Shown here: piece after piece, positions 37,361 to 46,371 of the stretch | Numbering within the stretch: the stretch's first letter is position 1 | Layout: each line of letters begins with the position of its first letter | Assembly: GCF_040049295.1 (NCBI RefSeq) | Contig: NZ_JBDZDQ010000002.1 | Coordinates: 248,001-312,000, forward strand | Length of the DNA stretch: 64,000 nucleotides | From: Sphingomonas sp. KR3-1 | GTDB lineage: Bacteria; Pseudomonadota; Alphaproteobacteria; Sphingomonadales; Sphingomonadaceae | Reading direction: 5' to 3' | Translations under genes and position numbers: made by a program | The notes under the pieces: model-generated | Told to the model about the DNA's origin: nothing | What the model saw: the letters and a program-made list of their open reading frames with translations, nothing else | The model's database searches: none

Positions 37361-38859
37361 CCGACAGACGTATCCGCAACATCCTCATCGTCGGCGGCGG
37401 CACCGCCGGCTGGATGACAGCCGCCACGCTCTCGCGCATCCTCGGGCGCGAATATACCAACATCACTTTGGTCGAGTCCGACGAGATCGGGATCATCGGC
37501 GTCGGCGAGGCGACCATCCCGCAGATGGCGACCTTCAACCGCATGCTCGGGCTCGACGAGGATGAGTTCATCCGCGAGACCAAGGGCAGCTTCAAGCTGG
37601 GCATCCAGTTCGTCAACTGGGGCCGGATCGGCCACCGCTATTTCCACCCCTTCGGCCGCTATGGGCTCGACATGAAGGGCTTGTCTTTCCACGCTTATTA
37701 CCTTCGCCTGCGCCAGCTGGGCGAGGCGCCCGACATCGACCAATGGTCGCTCCAGGCGATGGCGGCGCGCGACAACAAGTTCATGCGCTCGATCGATGCG
37801 GGCAACTCGCCGCTCAGTGACATCGCCTATGCCTATCACTTCGATGCCGGGCTCTATGCCAGGTTCCTGCGCGGCTATGCCGAGGAGCGGGGCGTCACCC
37901 GGCGCGAGGGCAAGATCGTCGATGTGAAGCTGCGCGGGGCGGACGGGTTCGTCGAGTCCGTCACCATGCAGGACGGGTCCGAGATCGAGGCGGACCTGTT
38001 CATCGACTGTTCGGGCTTCAGGGGGCTGATCATCGAGCAGGCGCTGAAGGCGGGCTATACGGACTGGTCCGAATACTTGCCCTGCAATCGCGCGATCGCG
38101 GTGCCCTGCGCCAGCGTGGACGCATGGACGCCCTATACGCGCTCGACGGCGCATTCGGCCGGCTGGCAATGGCGCATCCCGCTCCAGCACCGCATCGGAA
38201 ATGGTCATGTCTTTTCATCGGATTACATGTCCGACGACGAGGCGACGGCGATCCTGATGGCCAATCTCGACGGCGAGCCGCTGGCCGATCCGCGCACGGT
38301 TCCGTTCAAGACCGGCCACCGCGACCGGATGTGGGTTAAGAACTGCGTCGCGCTGGGCCTGTCGGGCGGCTTCCTCGAGCCGCTCGAATCGACCTCGATT
38401 TGGCTGATCCAGTCGGGCGTGGCGCGGCTGCTGACGATGTTCCCGGACCGCGATTTCAACCAGGCCGATATCGATCGCTACAACCGCACGATGCTGACCG
38501 ACTACGAGGACATCCGCGACTTCCTCGTCCTCCATTATCACGCCACCCAGCGCGACGATTCGCCGTTCTGGAACTACTGCCGGACGATGCCTATCCCCGA
38601 TCGCCTCGCCGAGAAGATGGCGGTGTTCCGCAGCCACGGCCGCGCCTTCCGCGAGAATGAGGAGCTGTTCAACGACACCAGCTGGTTCGCGGTGATGCTC
38701 GGCCAGCTGATGGAGCCGGCGTCGCACGATCCGGTGGCGGACGTGATGCCGCTCGCCGAGACGCGTGAGCGGCTCGCCCATATCCGCGAGGCCATCGCCA
38801 ACAGCGCCGCCTACATGCCCCGCCACCGCGACTTCATCCGGGACCATTGCGCAGCATGA
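37357..38859 (+). CDS. Flavin-dependent (tryptophan-type) halogenase paralogue 4
   Basis: A 500-residue halogenase with GGGTAGWM, GVGEATIPQM, catalytic K80 in SFKLGIQFVNW, WQWRIPLQHRIGNG and FLEPLESTSIWLIQ. The stop overlaps the start of the GH43 gene as ATGA, so this halogenase is translationally coupled to a xylan enzyme. Differences from paralogues 1 and 3 fall mainly in the stretch after HPFGRYGLDMKG and in the C-terminal helical part, where substrate binding sits in characterised members. That would allow a different substrate from its sister proteins. Confidence 0.88.
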   Translation: MTDRRIRNILIVGGGTAGWMTAATLSRILGREYTNITLVESDEIGIIGVGEATIPQMATFNRMLGLDEDEFIRETKGSFKLGIQFVNWGRIGHRYFHPFGRYGLDMKGLSFHAYYLRLRQLGEAPDIDQWSLQAMAARDNKFMRSIDAGNSPLSDIAYAYHFDAGLYARFLRGYAEERGVTRREGKIVDVKLRGADGFVESVTMQDGSEIEADLFIDCSGFRGLIIEQALKAGYTDWSEYLPCNRAIAVPCASVDAWTPYTRSTAHSAGWQWRIPLQHRIGNGHVFSSDYMSDDEATAILMANLDGEPLADPRTVPFKTGHRDRMWVKNCVALGLSGGFLEPLESTSIWLIQSGVARLLTMFPDRDFNQADIDRYNRTMLTDYEDIRDFLVLHYHATQRDDSPFWNYCRTMPIPDRLAEKMAVFRSHGRAFRENEELFNDTSWFAVMLGQLMEPASHDPVADVMPLAETRERLAHIREAIANSAAYMPRHRDFIRDHCAA

Positions 38860-40529
38860 GAAACCTCTTCGCCGCCATCGCCGCACTGCTCCTCGCCGCG
38901 CCCGCCGCCGCCCAGCCGGTCGCGACCTTCCCCTGGTTCAGCTATAGCGGCAGGGACGCCTCGGACGACGTGCCGGCCAAGCCCGGCGACTATCGCAACC
39001 CGATCCTCAAGGGCTTCTACCCGGATCCCAGCGTCACCCGGGTCGGCGACGATTTCTACCTGGTCCATTCGACCTTCAGCTGGTTTCCCGGCATCCCTGT
39101 CTTCCACAGCCGCGATCTCGTCCACTGGACCCAGATCGGCAACGCGATCGACCGCCCGAACCAACTCGACTTCAAGCAGCTCGGCCTGTCGCGCGGCGTG
39201 TTCGCGCCGTCGATCCAGGCGAAGGACGGGCTGTTCTACATCCTCAACACCTGCGTCGATTGCGGCGGCAATTTCCTGATCACCGCCAGGAACCCCGCCG
39301 GCCCGTGGAGCGACCCCGTCTGGCTGCCCGATCTCGAGGGCGGCATCGATCCCTCGCTGTTCTTCGACGACGACGGCCGCAGCTGGATGGTCAACAACGG
39401 CGCGCCCGAGGGCAAGCCGCTGTACGAAGGCCACCGCGCGATCTGGGTGCAGGAGTTCGACCGCAAAACGCTGAAGACCTTCGGCCCGCGCACGGTGCTG
39501 GTCAACGGCGGCATCGACCTGTCGAAGAAGCCGATCTGGATCGAGGGGCCGCACATCTTCAGGAAGGACGGCTGGTATTATCTGAGCTGTGCCGAGGGCG
39601 GCACCGCCGAGGGGCACAGCCAGGTTATCCTGCGGTCCAAGAGCGTCACCGGCCCCTATGTCGCCTGGGAAGGCAACCCGATCCTTACCCAGCGCGATCT
39701 GCCGCGCGACCGAGCGAACCCGATCACCTCCGCCGGCCACGCCCAGCTCGTCACCACGCCCGACGGCAAATGGTGGGCGACCTTCCTCGCCGTGCGGCCC
39801 TATGCCGGTGATTTCTACACCACCGGCCGCGAGACCTTCCTGCTGCCGGTGAGCTGGCGGGAGGGCTGGCCGCGCATCCTGCCCCCTGCCACGCCGATCC
39901 CCTGGACGCATGCCCGTCCGGCGCTGCCGCAGGGCACCGCGCCGGTCCCGACCGCCGGCGGCTTCTCGGTGCACGACGATTTCGGCCGGGCCAAGCTGCC
40001 GCCCTATTGGATGATGCTGCGCAACCCGCGAAGCGCCTGGTACAGGACCGGCGCCACCGGCCTCGCGCTCACCGCGCGCGCCGTCGGCCTGGGCGACAAT
40101 GGCAATCCTAGCTTCCTCGCCCGCCGCCAGCAGCACATGAACGCCGTGGCCGAGACGGTGCTGCAGTTCGCGCCGGAGAAGGACGGCGACCGCGCCGGCC
40201 TGGTCGCGCTGCAGAACGACGATTACTGGTTCTTCCTCGGTGTGAAGCGCGTCGGCGGGCGCGACATGCTGGTCCTCGACCAGCGCGACGGGCCGAGCAG
40301 CCCCAGGCTCGGCAAGACGCTGTCATTGATCGCGCGGCCCGCCGCCACGGCGCTGCATCTGCGGGTCGAGACGCAGGGCCGGCACTATGTCTTCAGCTAT
40401 GCCGTGCCGGGCGGGCGGCACCTGGCCTGGCACCAACTCGTCACCGTCGACACCGACAGCCTGACCACCAAGGTCGCGGGCGGCTTCGTCGGCTCGGTGT
40501 TCGGCGTGTTCGCGGGAAGGGGCGAGTGA
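38856..40529 (+). CDS. Beta-xylosidase / alpha-L-arabinofuranosidase, GH43, exported
   Basis: A 557-residue GH43 enzyme. Signal peptide MRNLFAAIAALLLAAPAAAQ supports ATG 38856, which overlaps the last halogenase stop; a TTG 9 nt upstream is less likely. The five-bladed propeller carries the catalytic base in GFYPDPSV, the pKa-modulating aspartate in EGGIDPSLF and the acid in WIEGPHIF. A C-terminal beta-sandwich of about 200 residues (GFSVHDDFGR onward) is the accessory domain of the long GH43 xylosidases. It releases xylose or arabinose from xylo-oligosaccharides in the periplasm. Confidence 0.9.
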   Translation: MRNLFAAIAALLLAAPAAAQPVATFPWFSYSGRDASDDVPAKPGDYRNPILKGFYPDPSVTRVGDDFYLVHSTFSWFPGIPVFHSRDLVHWTQIGNAIDRPNQLDFKQLGLSRGVFAPSIQAKDGLFYILNTCVDCGGNFLITARNPAGPWSDPVWLPDLEGGIDPSLFFDDDGRSWMVNNGAPEGKPLYEGHRAIWVQEFDRKTLKTFGPRTVLVNGGIDLSKKPIWIEGPHIFRKDGWYYLSCAEGGTAEGHSQVILRSKSVTGPYVAWEGNPILTQRDLPRDRANPITSAGHAQLVTTPDGKWWATFLAVRPYAGDFYTTGRETFLLPVSWREGWPRILPPATPIPWTHARPALPQGTAPVPTAGGFSVHDDFGRAKLPPYWMMLRNPRSAWYRTGATGLALTARAVGLGDNGNPSFLARRQQHMNAVAETVLQFAPEKDGDRAGLVALQNDDYWFFLGVKRVGGRDMLVLDQRDGPSSPRLGKTLSLIARPAATALHLRVETQGRHYVFSYAVPGGRHLAWHQLVTVDTDSLTTKVAGGFVGSVFGVFAGRGE

Positions 40530-42334
40530 TCGGGGTGAAGCTCTCCTCCCTGAAAGGGAGGGGAAGGCTATTGGCCCTCCTCGCCCCACTGCTGCTCGGC
40601 GCCACCTCGCCCGCAATCCCGATCGACCTCAGCCAGCTCGGCTTCCAGCCCGACGACCCCAAGATCGCGATCGTCACCATCGGCACCGGCCAGCCGCGCG
40701 AATGGCTGCTGGTCGACGAGACGGGCAAGACCGTCGCGCGAGGGATGACCGAAGTGTTCGGCAAGGACGCGGCCTCGGGCGGCTATGTCGAGCGCATCGA
40801 CTTCAGCGGCTTCCGCACGCCGGGCAGCTATCACCTCGCCTCGGGCAGTTCGGCGAGCACGCTTTTCGAGATCCGCCCGAACCTCTACGCCCCGCTCGCC
40901 CGCGACGCGCTCGCCTTCTTCTACCACCAGCGTGCCGGCGTGCCGATCGAGGCGCGCATTGTCGGCGCCAGATGGGCGCGCCCAGCGGGTCACGCGCATG
41001 AAGTCGCGAAGTGCTTCGCCGGCAAGGACGAGCGCGACATCCTGTGGAGCGGCTGTCCCTACAGCCTCGACGTCACCGGCGGCTGGTACGATGCCGGCGA
41101 CCACGGCAAATATGTCGTCAATGGCGGCATTGCGCTGTGGACGCTGCTGGGCGCCTATGAGCGCAATCCCGGGGCCATCCCGACGACGAACGGCGCCCCG
41201 CGCCTGCTCGACGAAGCGCGCGTCGAGATGGAATTCCTGCTGAAGATGCAGGTGCCCGACGGCACCCGGCTCTCGCTTCCCGCGGGTCCGCCCAAGTCGC
41301 TTGCCGCGAGCGCGGGCTGGCGCTCCGATCCGCCGGACTTCGCCACGCTCGATGCCTCGGGCATGGCCCACCAGAAGGTTGCGGACGCCCGGTGGACCGC
41401 GCTGCCCACGCCGCCTTCGGCCGACACGCAGGAGCGGCTGCTCTATCCGCCGACCACCGCGGCGACGCTCAACCTCGCCGCCACCGCCGCCCAGTGCGCG
41501 CGCGTCTGGAAGGGCGTGGACGACGCGTTCGCCGCGCGCTGCCTCGCCGCCGCCGCGCGCGCCTATGCCGCCGCGCGCCGCAACCCGCAGATATACGCTA
41601 CCAACAGCTTCACCGGCTCGGGCGGCTATGGCGACGGAGACGTCTCGGACGAATTCTACTGGGCCGCGGCCGAGCTGTTCGTCACCACCGGCAAGGCGGA
41701 ATATCGCCAGGCGCTCGAGGCCTCGCCGCATTTCCGCGTGCCCGCCGGCGAGCCCGGCTGGCCGCAGACCGCGACGCTCGGCACGATCACCCTGACGACG
41801 CGGCCGTCGGCGCTGCCCGCGGTCGAGGTGCAGCGCCTGCGCGCCATGCTGGTTGCCGCCGCCGATCGCTTCCTCGCGGACGAGGCCGGGAACGGCTACC
41901 GCATCCCGCTCGCCCACTATTCTTGGGGCTCGAACGGCGCGCTGCTCAACCGCGCGATGGTGCTGGGGGTGGCGGGCGATCTCACCCGCGATCCGAAATA
42001 CCGGGCCGGGGTGATCGACGCGGTCGACTATGTCCTCGGCCGCAATCCCAATCGCATATCCTATGTCAGCGGCTATGGCGCGGACTCGATGCAGAACCCG
42101 CATCACCGCTTCTGGGCGCATTCGCTCGATCCGGCGCTGCCCGGCCCGCCGCCGGGCGTGCTCTCGGGCGGCGCCAATTCCACCGCGATGGCCGATCCGG
42201 TCGCGATGAAGCTGCAGGGCAAGTGCGCGCCGCAGCGCTGCTGGGCGGACGACGTCCACGCTTACGCGCTCAACGAAGTCGCGATCAACTGGAACGCGCC
42301 GCTGGTCTGGGTGGCGGCGTGGCTGGCTGAGTAG
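40526..42334 (+). CDS. GH9 glycoside hydrolase with N-terminal Ig-like (CelD_N) domain, exported
   Basis: A 602-residue protein. Start GTG 40526 overlaps the GH43 stop; residues 1-30 include a hydrophobic export segment (LLALLAPLLLGATSPA). An Ig-like domain follows (about 32-115), then the GH9 (alpha/alpha)6 barrel with WYDAGDHGKYVVNGG (catalytic base), SDEFYWAAAELF, HHRFWAHS and the proton donor in ALNEVAINWNAPLVW. GH9 enzymes are mostly endo- or exo-glucanases, with some exo-acting glucosaminidases. Its place in a xylan operon suggests action on mixed plant-wall glycans or a less usual specificity. Last gene of the six-gene operon. Confidence 0.88.
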   Translation: MIGVKLSSLKGRGRLLALLAPLLLGATSPAIPIDLSQLGFQPDDPKIAIVTIGTGQPREWLLVDETGKTVARGMTEVFGKDAASGGYVERIDFSGFRTPGSYHLASGSSASTLFEIRPNLYAPLARDALAFFYHQRAGVPIEARIVGARWARPAGHAHEVAKCFAGKDERDILWSGCPYSLDVTGGWYDAGDHGKYVVNGGIALWTLLGAYERNPGAIPTTNGAPRLLDEARVEMEFLLKMQVPDGTRLSLPAGPPKSLAASAGWRSDPPDFATLDASGMAHQKVADARWTALPTPPSADTQERLLYPPTTAATLNLAATAAQCARVWKGVDDAFAARCLAAAARAYAAARRNPQIYATNSFTGSGGYGDGDVSDEFYWAAAELFVTTGKAEYRQALEASPHFRVPAGEPGWPQTATLGTITLTTRPSALPAVEVQRLRAMLVAAADRFLADEAGNGYRIPLAHYSWGSNGALLNRAMVLGVAGDLTRDPKYRAGVIDAVDYVLGRNPNRISYVSGYGADSMQNPHHRFWAHSLDPALPGPPPGVLSGGANSTAMADPVAMKLQGKCAPQRCWADDVHAYALNEVAINWNAPLVWVAAWLAE

Positions 42335-42337
42335 AAA

Positions 42338-42485
42338 ATCCTCCCCCAGCTTGTCTGGGGGAGGGGGACCGCTCGCGAAGCGAGGGGTGGAGGGGCGGCG
42401 GTGGAACACCGCCGACTGCGTCGGCGGCCCCTCTACCATGCTGCGCATGGTCCCCCTCCCCGAGCGGAACTCGGGGAGGAATTGG
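42338..42485. repeat. Self-complementary intergenic repeat, copy 1
   Basis: About 148 bp that fold back on themselves (CTCCCC... at one end, ...GGGGAGGAATT at the other), with inner palindromes such as GGCGGTG...CACCGCC. A second copy, clearly similar by eye, is at 49731-49880, and a short fragment lies at 19792-19815. Both long copies fill the gap between two convergent genes. Confidence 0.8.
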
Positions 42486-42489
42486 GAAA

Positions 42490-44880
42490 TCACTTCACCG
42501 TCAGCACGGCGCTCTTCAGGTCCACCGAGTTCGGCCCCGCCGAGATGGTGAAGGTGCCCGGCTCGACGACATGCTTCATCTGCACGTTCCACAGCGCCAG
42601 GTCGTCCGGGGTCAGCTCGAAGCGCACCGTCTTCTTCTCGCCCGGCTTCAGCGTCACCCGCTGGAAGCGCTTGAGCTCGATCAGCGGGCGCGTCACGCTC
42701 GCTTCGTCGTCATGGACGTAGAGCTGGACCACCTCGTCGCCGGCGCGCTTGCCGGTGTTGGTCACGTCGACGTTCACCGCCACCTTGTCGGCGATCCCGA
42801 TCGTGCCGGCGCCGAGCACCGGTGCGCCCACCTCGAACGAGGTGTAGCTGAGCCCGTAGCCGAACGGGTAGAGCGGGGTGGTGTCGCCGAACAGATAGCC
42901 GCGCCGCGCGCTCGGCTTCTTGTTGTAGTAGATCGGCAGCTGGCCGACATTGCGCGCCACCGAGACCGGCAGCTTGCCGCCCGGATTGTAGCGCCCGAAG
43001 AGCACGTCGCCCAGCGCGTTGCCGGTCTGCTCGCCGAGATACCAGCCCTCGATCAGCGCCGGCGCCTTCTCGGCGAGATAGTTGACCGCATAGGGTCGGC
43101 CGTTGAGCAGGATCACCACCACCGGCTTGCCGAGCGCGAAGATCTCCTTGGCGAGCTGGTCCTGCGGCCCGGGCAGGTCGAGCGTCTCGCTGTCGCCCAG
43201 ATGGTTGTCGGCCCAGGCCTCGCGGCTCAGCGCCTCGTTGCCGCCGAGCACCATCACGATCACGTCGGCGTCCTTCGCCGCCGCCACCGCATCGGCGCGC
43301 AGCCTGTCGTTGGTCGCGGCATCGGTGAGCTTGACGTCGTCCTGCGCCCAGACATGGCCTTCGGTGAGGCGGATGCCCTCCGAATAATCGACCTGGAACT
43401 TGCCCTTGCCCTCGGCCTGCATCGCCTCGAGCACCGAGACGACATGGTTCGGCACGTCCGAATAGCCGCCGATCGGGGTGTCCTTGGCGTGGGTGCCGAT
43501 CACCGCCATCCGCTTGATGCCGCTGGCGTCGAGCGGCAGCAGGCCGTTCGAATTCTTGAGCAGCACCACGCTCTCGCGCGCCGCCTGGCGGGCCAGCGCG
43601 ATCGCCTCGGGCGTGTTGGTCTTCGCCGCTGCGGTCTTCACATCGGCATAGGGGTTCTCGAACAGGCCGCCCTCGAACTTCATCTCGAGCACGCGGCGCA
43701 CCGCATTGTCGATCTGGCCCTGGCTGACCTTGCCTTCCTTCACCAGCTGGATGAGGAAGTTGTAGCCCTCGCCATCGGGGGTCTCGACATCGACCCCGGC
43801 ATCGAGTGCGCGGGCGCCGGCGTCCTTGACGTCCTTGAACATCTTGTGGCGGGTGACGAGCTCGCGGATCGCGAAATAGTCGCTGACCACCGCGCCCTTG
43901 AAGCCCCATTCGCCGCGCAGCACGTCATGCAGCAGCCATTTGTTGGCGTGGCTGGGGATGCCGTCGATCTCGTTGTAGCTTGCCATCACCGCGCGCACCG
44001 GCAGCTGGGTCACTGCCTTCTGGAACGGCGGGAAGAAGTCCTCGCGCAGCGTCCGCTCGCCGAGCGAAGCGGGGCCGACATTGGTGCCGTTCTCCGGCTG
44101 GCCGTGCCCGGTCATGTGCTTGAGCGTGACGAACACCTTGTCCTTGGCGAGCGGCAGCGTCGTGCCCTGGAAGCCGCGGATCGCCGCGAGGCCCATCTCG
44201 GAGACGAGATACGGGTCCTCGCCATAGGTCTCCTCGATGCGGCCCCAGCGCGGATCGCGGGCGACGTCGACCACCGGGGCGAGGACGAGGTTCGCGCCGC
44301 GCGCACGGGCTTCCGAAGCGGCCACCGAGAAGATCTTCTCGAGCAGGCCGGGATCCCAGGAAGAGGCGAGGGCGATCGACTGCGGGAAGCTCGTCGCCCC
44401 CGGCGCGACCAACCCGTGCAGGGCCTCCTCGTGCATGATCATCGGGATGCCGAGCCGCGTCTTCTCCACCGCCCATTTCTGCGCGGCGTTGATATAGGTC
44501 GCGGTCTCCACGGCGTTGCGGTTCGCGGTCAGGTCGGCGCCGGCATTGGCGGTGCCCGCGGTGATGCCCTTGCGGTCCGACGGGCGCGAGATCATGCCCA
44601 GGCCATTGGGGAAGCTCTGGCTCGCCTTCGCCGCATCGAAATCGCCGGTCGGCGTCTGCACCTGGCCCTTGTTGAGCCACAGCGCCACCAGCTGCGAAAC
44701 CTTTTCCTCCAGCGTCATCCGCCCGAGCAGGTCCTCGACGCGCGCATCGACGCTCTGGCTCGCATCCTTGTAGAGCGGCTTGTCCGCCTGCGCCTTTTGC
44801 GCCTGGGCCGGGACGGCAAGGATCGGGGTCAGCGCCGTGGCGGCGATGGCAAGCGCGGCGATGCGGCGGAAGTGGCGCAC
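42490..44880 (-). CDS. GH3 beta-xylosidase/beta-glucosidase, exported
   Basis: A 796-residue GH3 enzyme with a signal peptide ending at VPAQAQ. GTG 44880, 5 nt after GAGGAGA, is preferred over an ATG 30 nt upstream. The N-terminal barrel has TLEEKVSQL, KHMTGHGQPENG and the nucleophile aspartate in GAVVSDYFAI; the second domain has KNSNGLLPLD and LDLPGPQDQL; a fibronectin-III-like domain closes the protein (RPLIELKRFQRVTLKPGE). Three-domain GH3 proteins cleave terminal beta-xylose or beta-glucose. Its promoter carries a LacI-type box, and it is divergent from the LacI-family gene. Confidence 0.9.
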   Translation of the reverse strand: MRHFRRIAALAIAATALTPILAVPAQAQKAQADKPLYKDASQSVDARVEDLLGRMTLEEKVSQLVALWLNKGQVQTPTGDFDAAKASQSFPNGLGMISRPSDRKGITAGTANAGADLTANRNAVETATYINAAQKWAVEKTRLGIPMIMHEEALHGLVAPGATSFPQSIALASSWDPGLLEKIFSVAASEARARGANLVLAPVVDVARDPRWGRIEETYGEDPYLVSEMGLAAIRGFQGTTLPLAKDKVFVTLKHMTGHGQPENGTNVGPASLGERTLREDFFPPFQKAVTQLPVRAVMASYNEIDGIPSHANKWLLHDVLRGEWGFKGAVVSDYFAIRELVTRHKMFKDVKDAGARALDAGVDVETPDGEGYNFLIQLVKEGKVSQGQIDNAVRRVLEMKFEGGLFENPYADVKTAAAKTNTPEAIALARQAARESVVLLKNSNGLLPLDASGIKRMAVIGTHAKDTPIGGYSDVPNHVVSVLEAMQAEGKGKFQVDYSEGIRLTEGHVWAQDDVKLTDAATNDRLRADAVAAAKDADVIVMVLGGNEALSREAWADNHLGDSETLDLPGPQDQLAKEIFALGKPVVVILLNGRPYAVNYLAEKAPALIEGWYLGEQTGNALGDVLFGRYNPGGKLPVSVARNVGQLPIYYNKKPSARRGYLFGDTTPLYPFGYGLSYTSFEVGAPVLGAGTIGIADKVAVNVDVTNTGKRAGDEVVQLYVHDDEASVTRPLIELKRFQRVTLKPGEKKTVRFELTPDDLALWNVQMKHVVEPGTFTISAGPNSVDLKSAVLTVK

Positions 44881-44921
44881 GTGTCTCTCCTCGGATTCGC
44901 GGCGCAGCACGCGCCGTCTTC

Positions 44922-44935
44922 TGTTAGCGCTATCA
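44922..44935. promoter_or_regulatory. LacI-family operator at the GH3 promoter
   Basis: TGTTAGCGCTATCA. On the minus strand TTGACC (44957-44962) lies 21 nt upstream, and a possible -10 GATAGT touches the box. It lies between the GH3 gene and the divergent LacI-family gene and could serve both. Confidence 0.82.
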
Positions 44936-45024
44936 CTATCAACGCGAGGCCGTAACGGTCAACCGGCGTAAACGATACCCCATGCCGATTGCATTTACCG
45001 TAACCGCAGCATATCCCCGAAACG

Positions 45025-46116
45025 ATGAGCAGACCCAGCCGCAGAAGCCGAGGCACGGTCACCGTACAGGATGTCGCACGCGCTGCCGGCGTGTCGGCCA
45101 TGACGGTGTCTCGCGTGGTCAACGGCGGATCCAATGTTAGGGAAACAACCCGCCAGGCGGTTCTCGAGGCGATCTCGAAGCTGAACTATTCGCCCAACAG
45201 CGCGGCGCGCAGCCTCGCCGCGGGCGAGGCGACGCAGATCGGCTTGCTCTATTCGAACCCGTCGGCGGCCTATCTCTCGCAATTCCTGATCGGTGCGCTG
45301 GCCGCGGCCCGGCGCGCGGGCTGCCACCTGGTGCTCGAGGCGTGCGAAGGCGAGCGCGCCGACGAGCAGGCCGAGGCGACGCGCCAGTTCGCCTCGACCA
45401 GCGTCGAGGGCGTGATCCTGCCGCCGCCGCTCTCCGAGGCCGCGCCGGTCCGCGCCGAGCTCGAGACCGCGGGCATCCCCTGGGTCTCGGTCGCGATGGG
45501 CCTGCCGCCCGAGCGCAGCCTCAACGTCCGCATCGACGACGCCGCAGCAGCCTCCGCAATGACCCGGCACCTGATCGACCAGGGCCATCGCCGGATCGGC
45601 TTCATCCGCGGCAACCCCAACCAGACCAGCTCCGCCGAGCGCCATCGCGGCTTCGTCGAGGCGATCGAGGCCGCCGGGCTCGACATCAACGCGATGCCGG
45701 TCGAGCAGGGCTATTTCACCTTCCGCTCGGGAATCGTCGCCGCCGAGCGGCTGCTCGACCGCAAGGATCCGCCGACGGCGATCTTCGCCTCGAACGACGA
45801 CATGGCCGCAGCGGCCGTCGGCGTGGCGCATCGCCGCGGGCTGCACGTGCCGCAGGACATCAGCATCGTCGGCTTCGACGACACCTCGCTCGCCACGACG
45901 ATGTGGCCCGAGCTGACCACCGTCCGCCAGCCGATCGCCGCGATGGCCGAGAGCGCGCTGACGCTGCTCCTCGCCCGCCTCCGCGCGCACCGCGCCGGCA
46001 CCACCGACAAGCTCGAGGAGCAGGTGCTCGACCACGAGCTGATCCTGCGCGAATCCTCCGGCCCGCCGCCGGGGGCAGGGGCCAGGCCCGCACCGGCGAA
46101 GAAGGGGTTCCGCTAG
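45025..46116 (+). CDS. LacI-family transcriptional regulator, probable repressor of the xylan regulon
   Basis: A 363-residue LacI/GalR-type protein. The helix-turn-helix and hinge are VTVQDVARAAGVSAMTVSRVVNGG and YSPNSAARSLAAGE; the periplasmic-binding-like domain has the usual IGLLYSNPSAAYLSQF start, HRRIGFIRG and VGFDDTSLATTMWPELTTVRQP. It is 100 bp from an operator and central in the island. Six boxes of LacI-type symmetry around the GH, receptor, transporter and xyl genes make it the obvious regulator. The inducer could be xylose, xylonate or a uronate; the sequence does not tell. A proline-rich tail is unusual. Confidence 0.88.
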   Translation: MSRPSRRSRGTVTVQDVARAAGVSAMTVSRVVNGGSNVRETTRQAVLEAISKLNYSPNSAARSLAAGEATQIGLLYSNPSAAYLSQFLIGALAAARRAGCHLVLEACEGERADEQAEATRQFASTSVEGVILPPPLSEAAPVRAELETAGIPWVSVAMGLPPERSLNVRIDDAAAASAMTRHLIDQGHRRIGFIRGNPNQTSSAERHRGFVEAIEAAGLDINAMPVEQGYFTFRSGIVAAERLLDRKDPPTAIFASNDDMAAAAVGVAHRRGLHVPQDISIVGFDDTSLATTMWPELTTVRQPIAAMAESALTLLLARLRAHRAGTTDKLEEQVLDHELILRESSGPPPGAGARPAPAKKGFR

Positions 46117-46130
46117 CCTCGTCGCTTTGC

Positions 46131-46215
46131 CGTCGTCCCCGCGAAGGCGGGGATCCAGGGTTTCTCTGCTGTTTCGCCCTGCCACTCTGGATCCTCGCCT
46201 TCGCGGGGATGACGG
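46131..46215. repeat. Dispersed palindromic repeat (GTCGTCCCCGCGAAGGCGGGGATCC type)
   Basis: The left arm CGTCGTCCCCGCGAAGGCGGGGATCC is mirrored by GGATCCTCGCCTTCGCGGGGATGACGG with a short spacer. Such elements are very common in sphingomonad intergenic DNA. Shorter relatives are at 5256-5282 and 10145-10220. Confidence 0.7.
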
Positions 46216-46317
46216 AGAGGGCTTGGTCTCCCGCGCAAACAGGTCCAGCATGACAACGCGGGACAGACTCGCTCGATCGAAGCAACCCCACTTGCTTTTC
46301 CCGTCGGTTCGAGCCAC

Positions 46318-46331
46318 CGTTACCGCTAACA
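46318..46331. promoter_or_regulatory. LacI-type box before the sugar transporter
   Basis: CGTTACCGCTAACA matches 12 of 14 positions of the motif. TTGCTT (46292-46297) lies exactly 20 nt upstream, the same geometry as at manD and xylX. The transporter start is 40 bp downstream. Confidence 0.65.
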
Positions 46332-46371
46332 ATGTCGCCCGGTCGGGGCGCGATGGAGGGGAACGAAGCAG

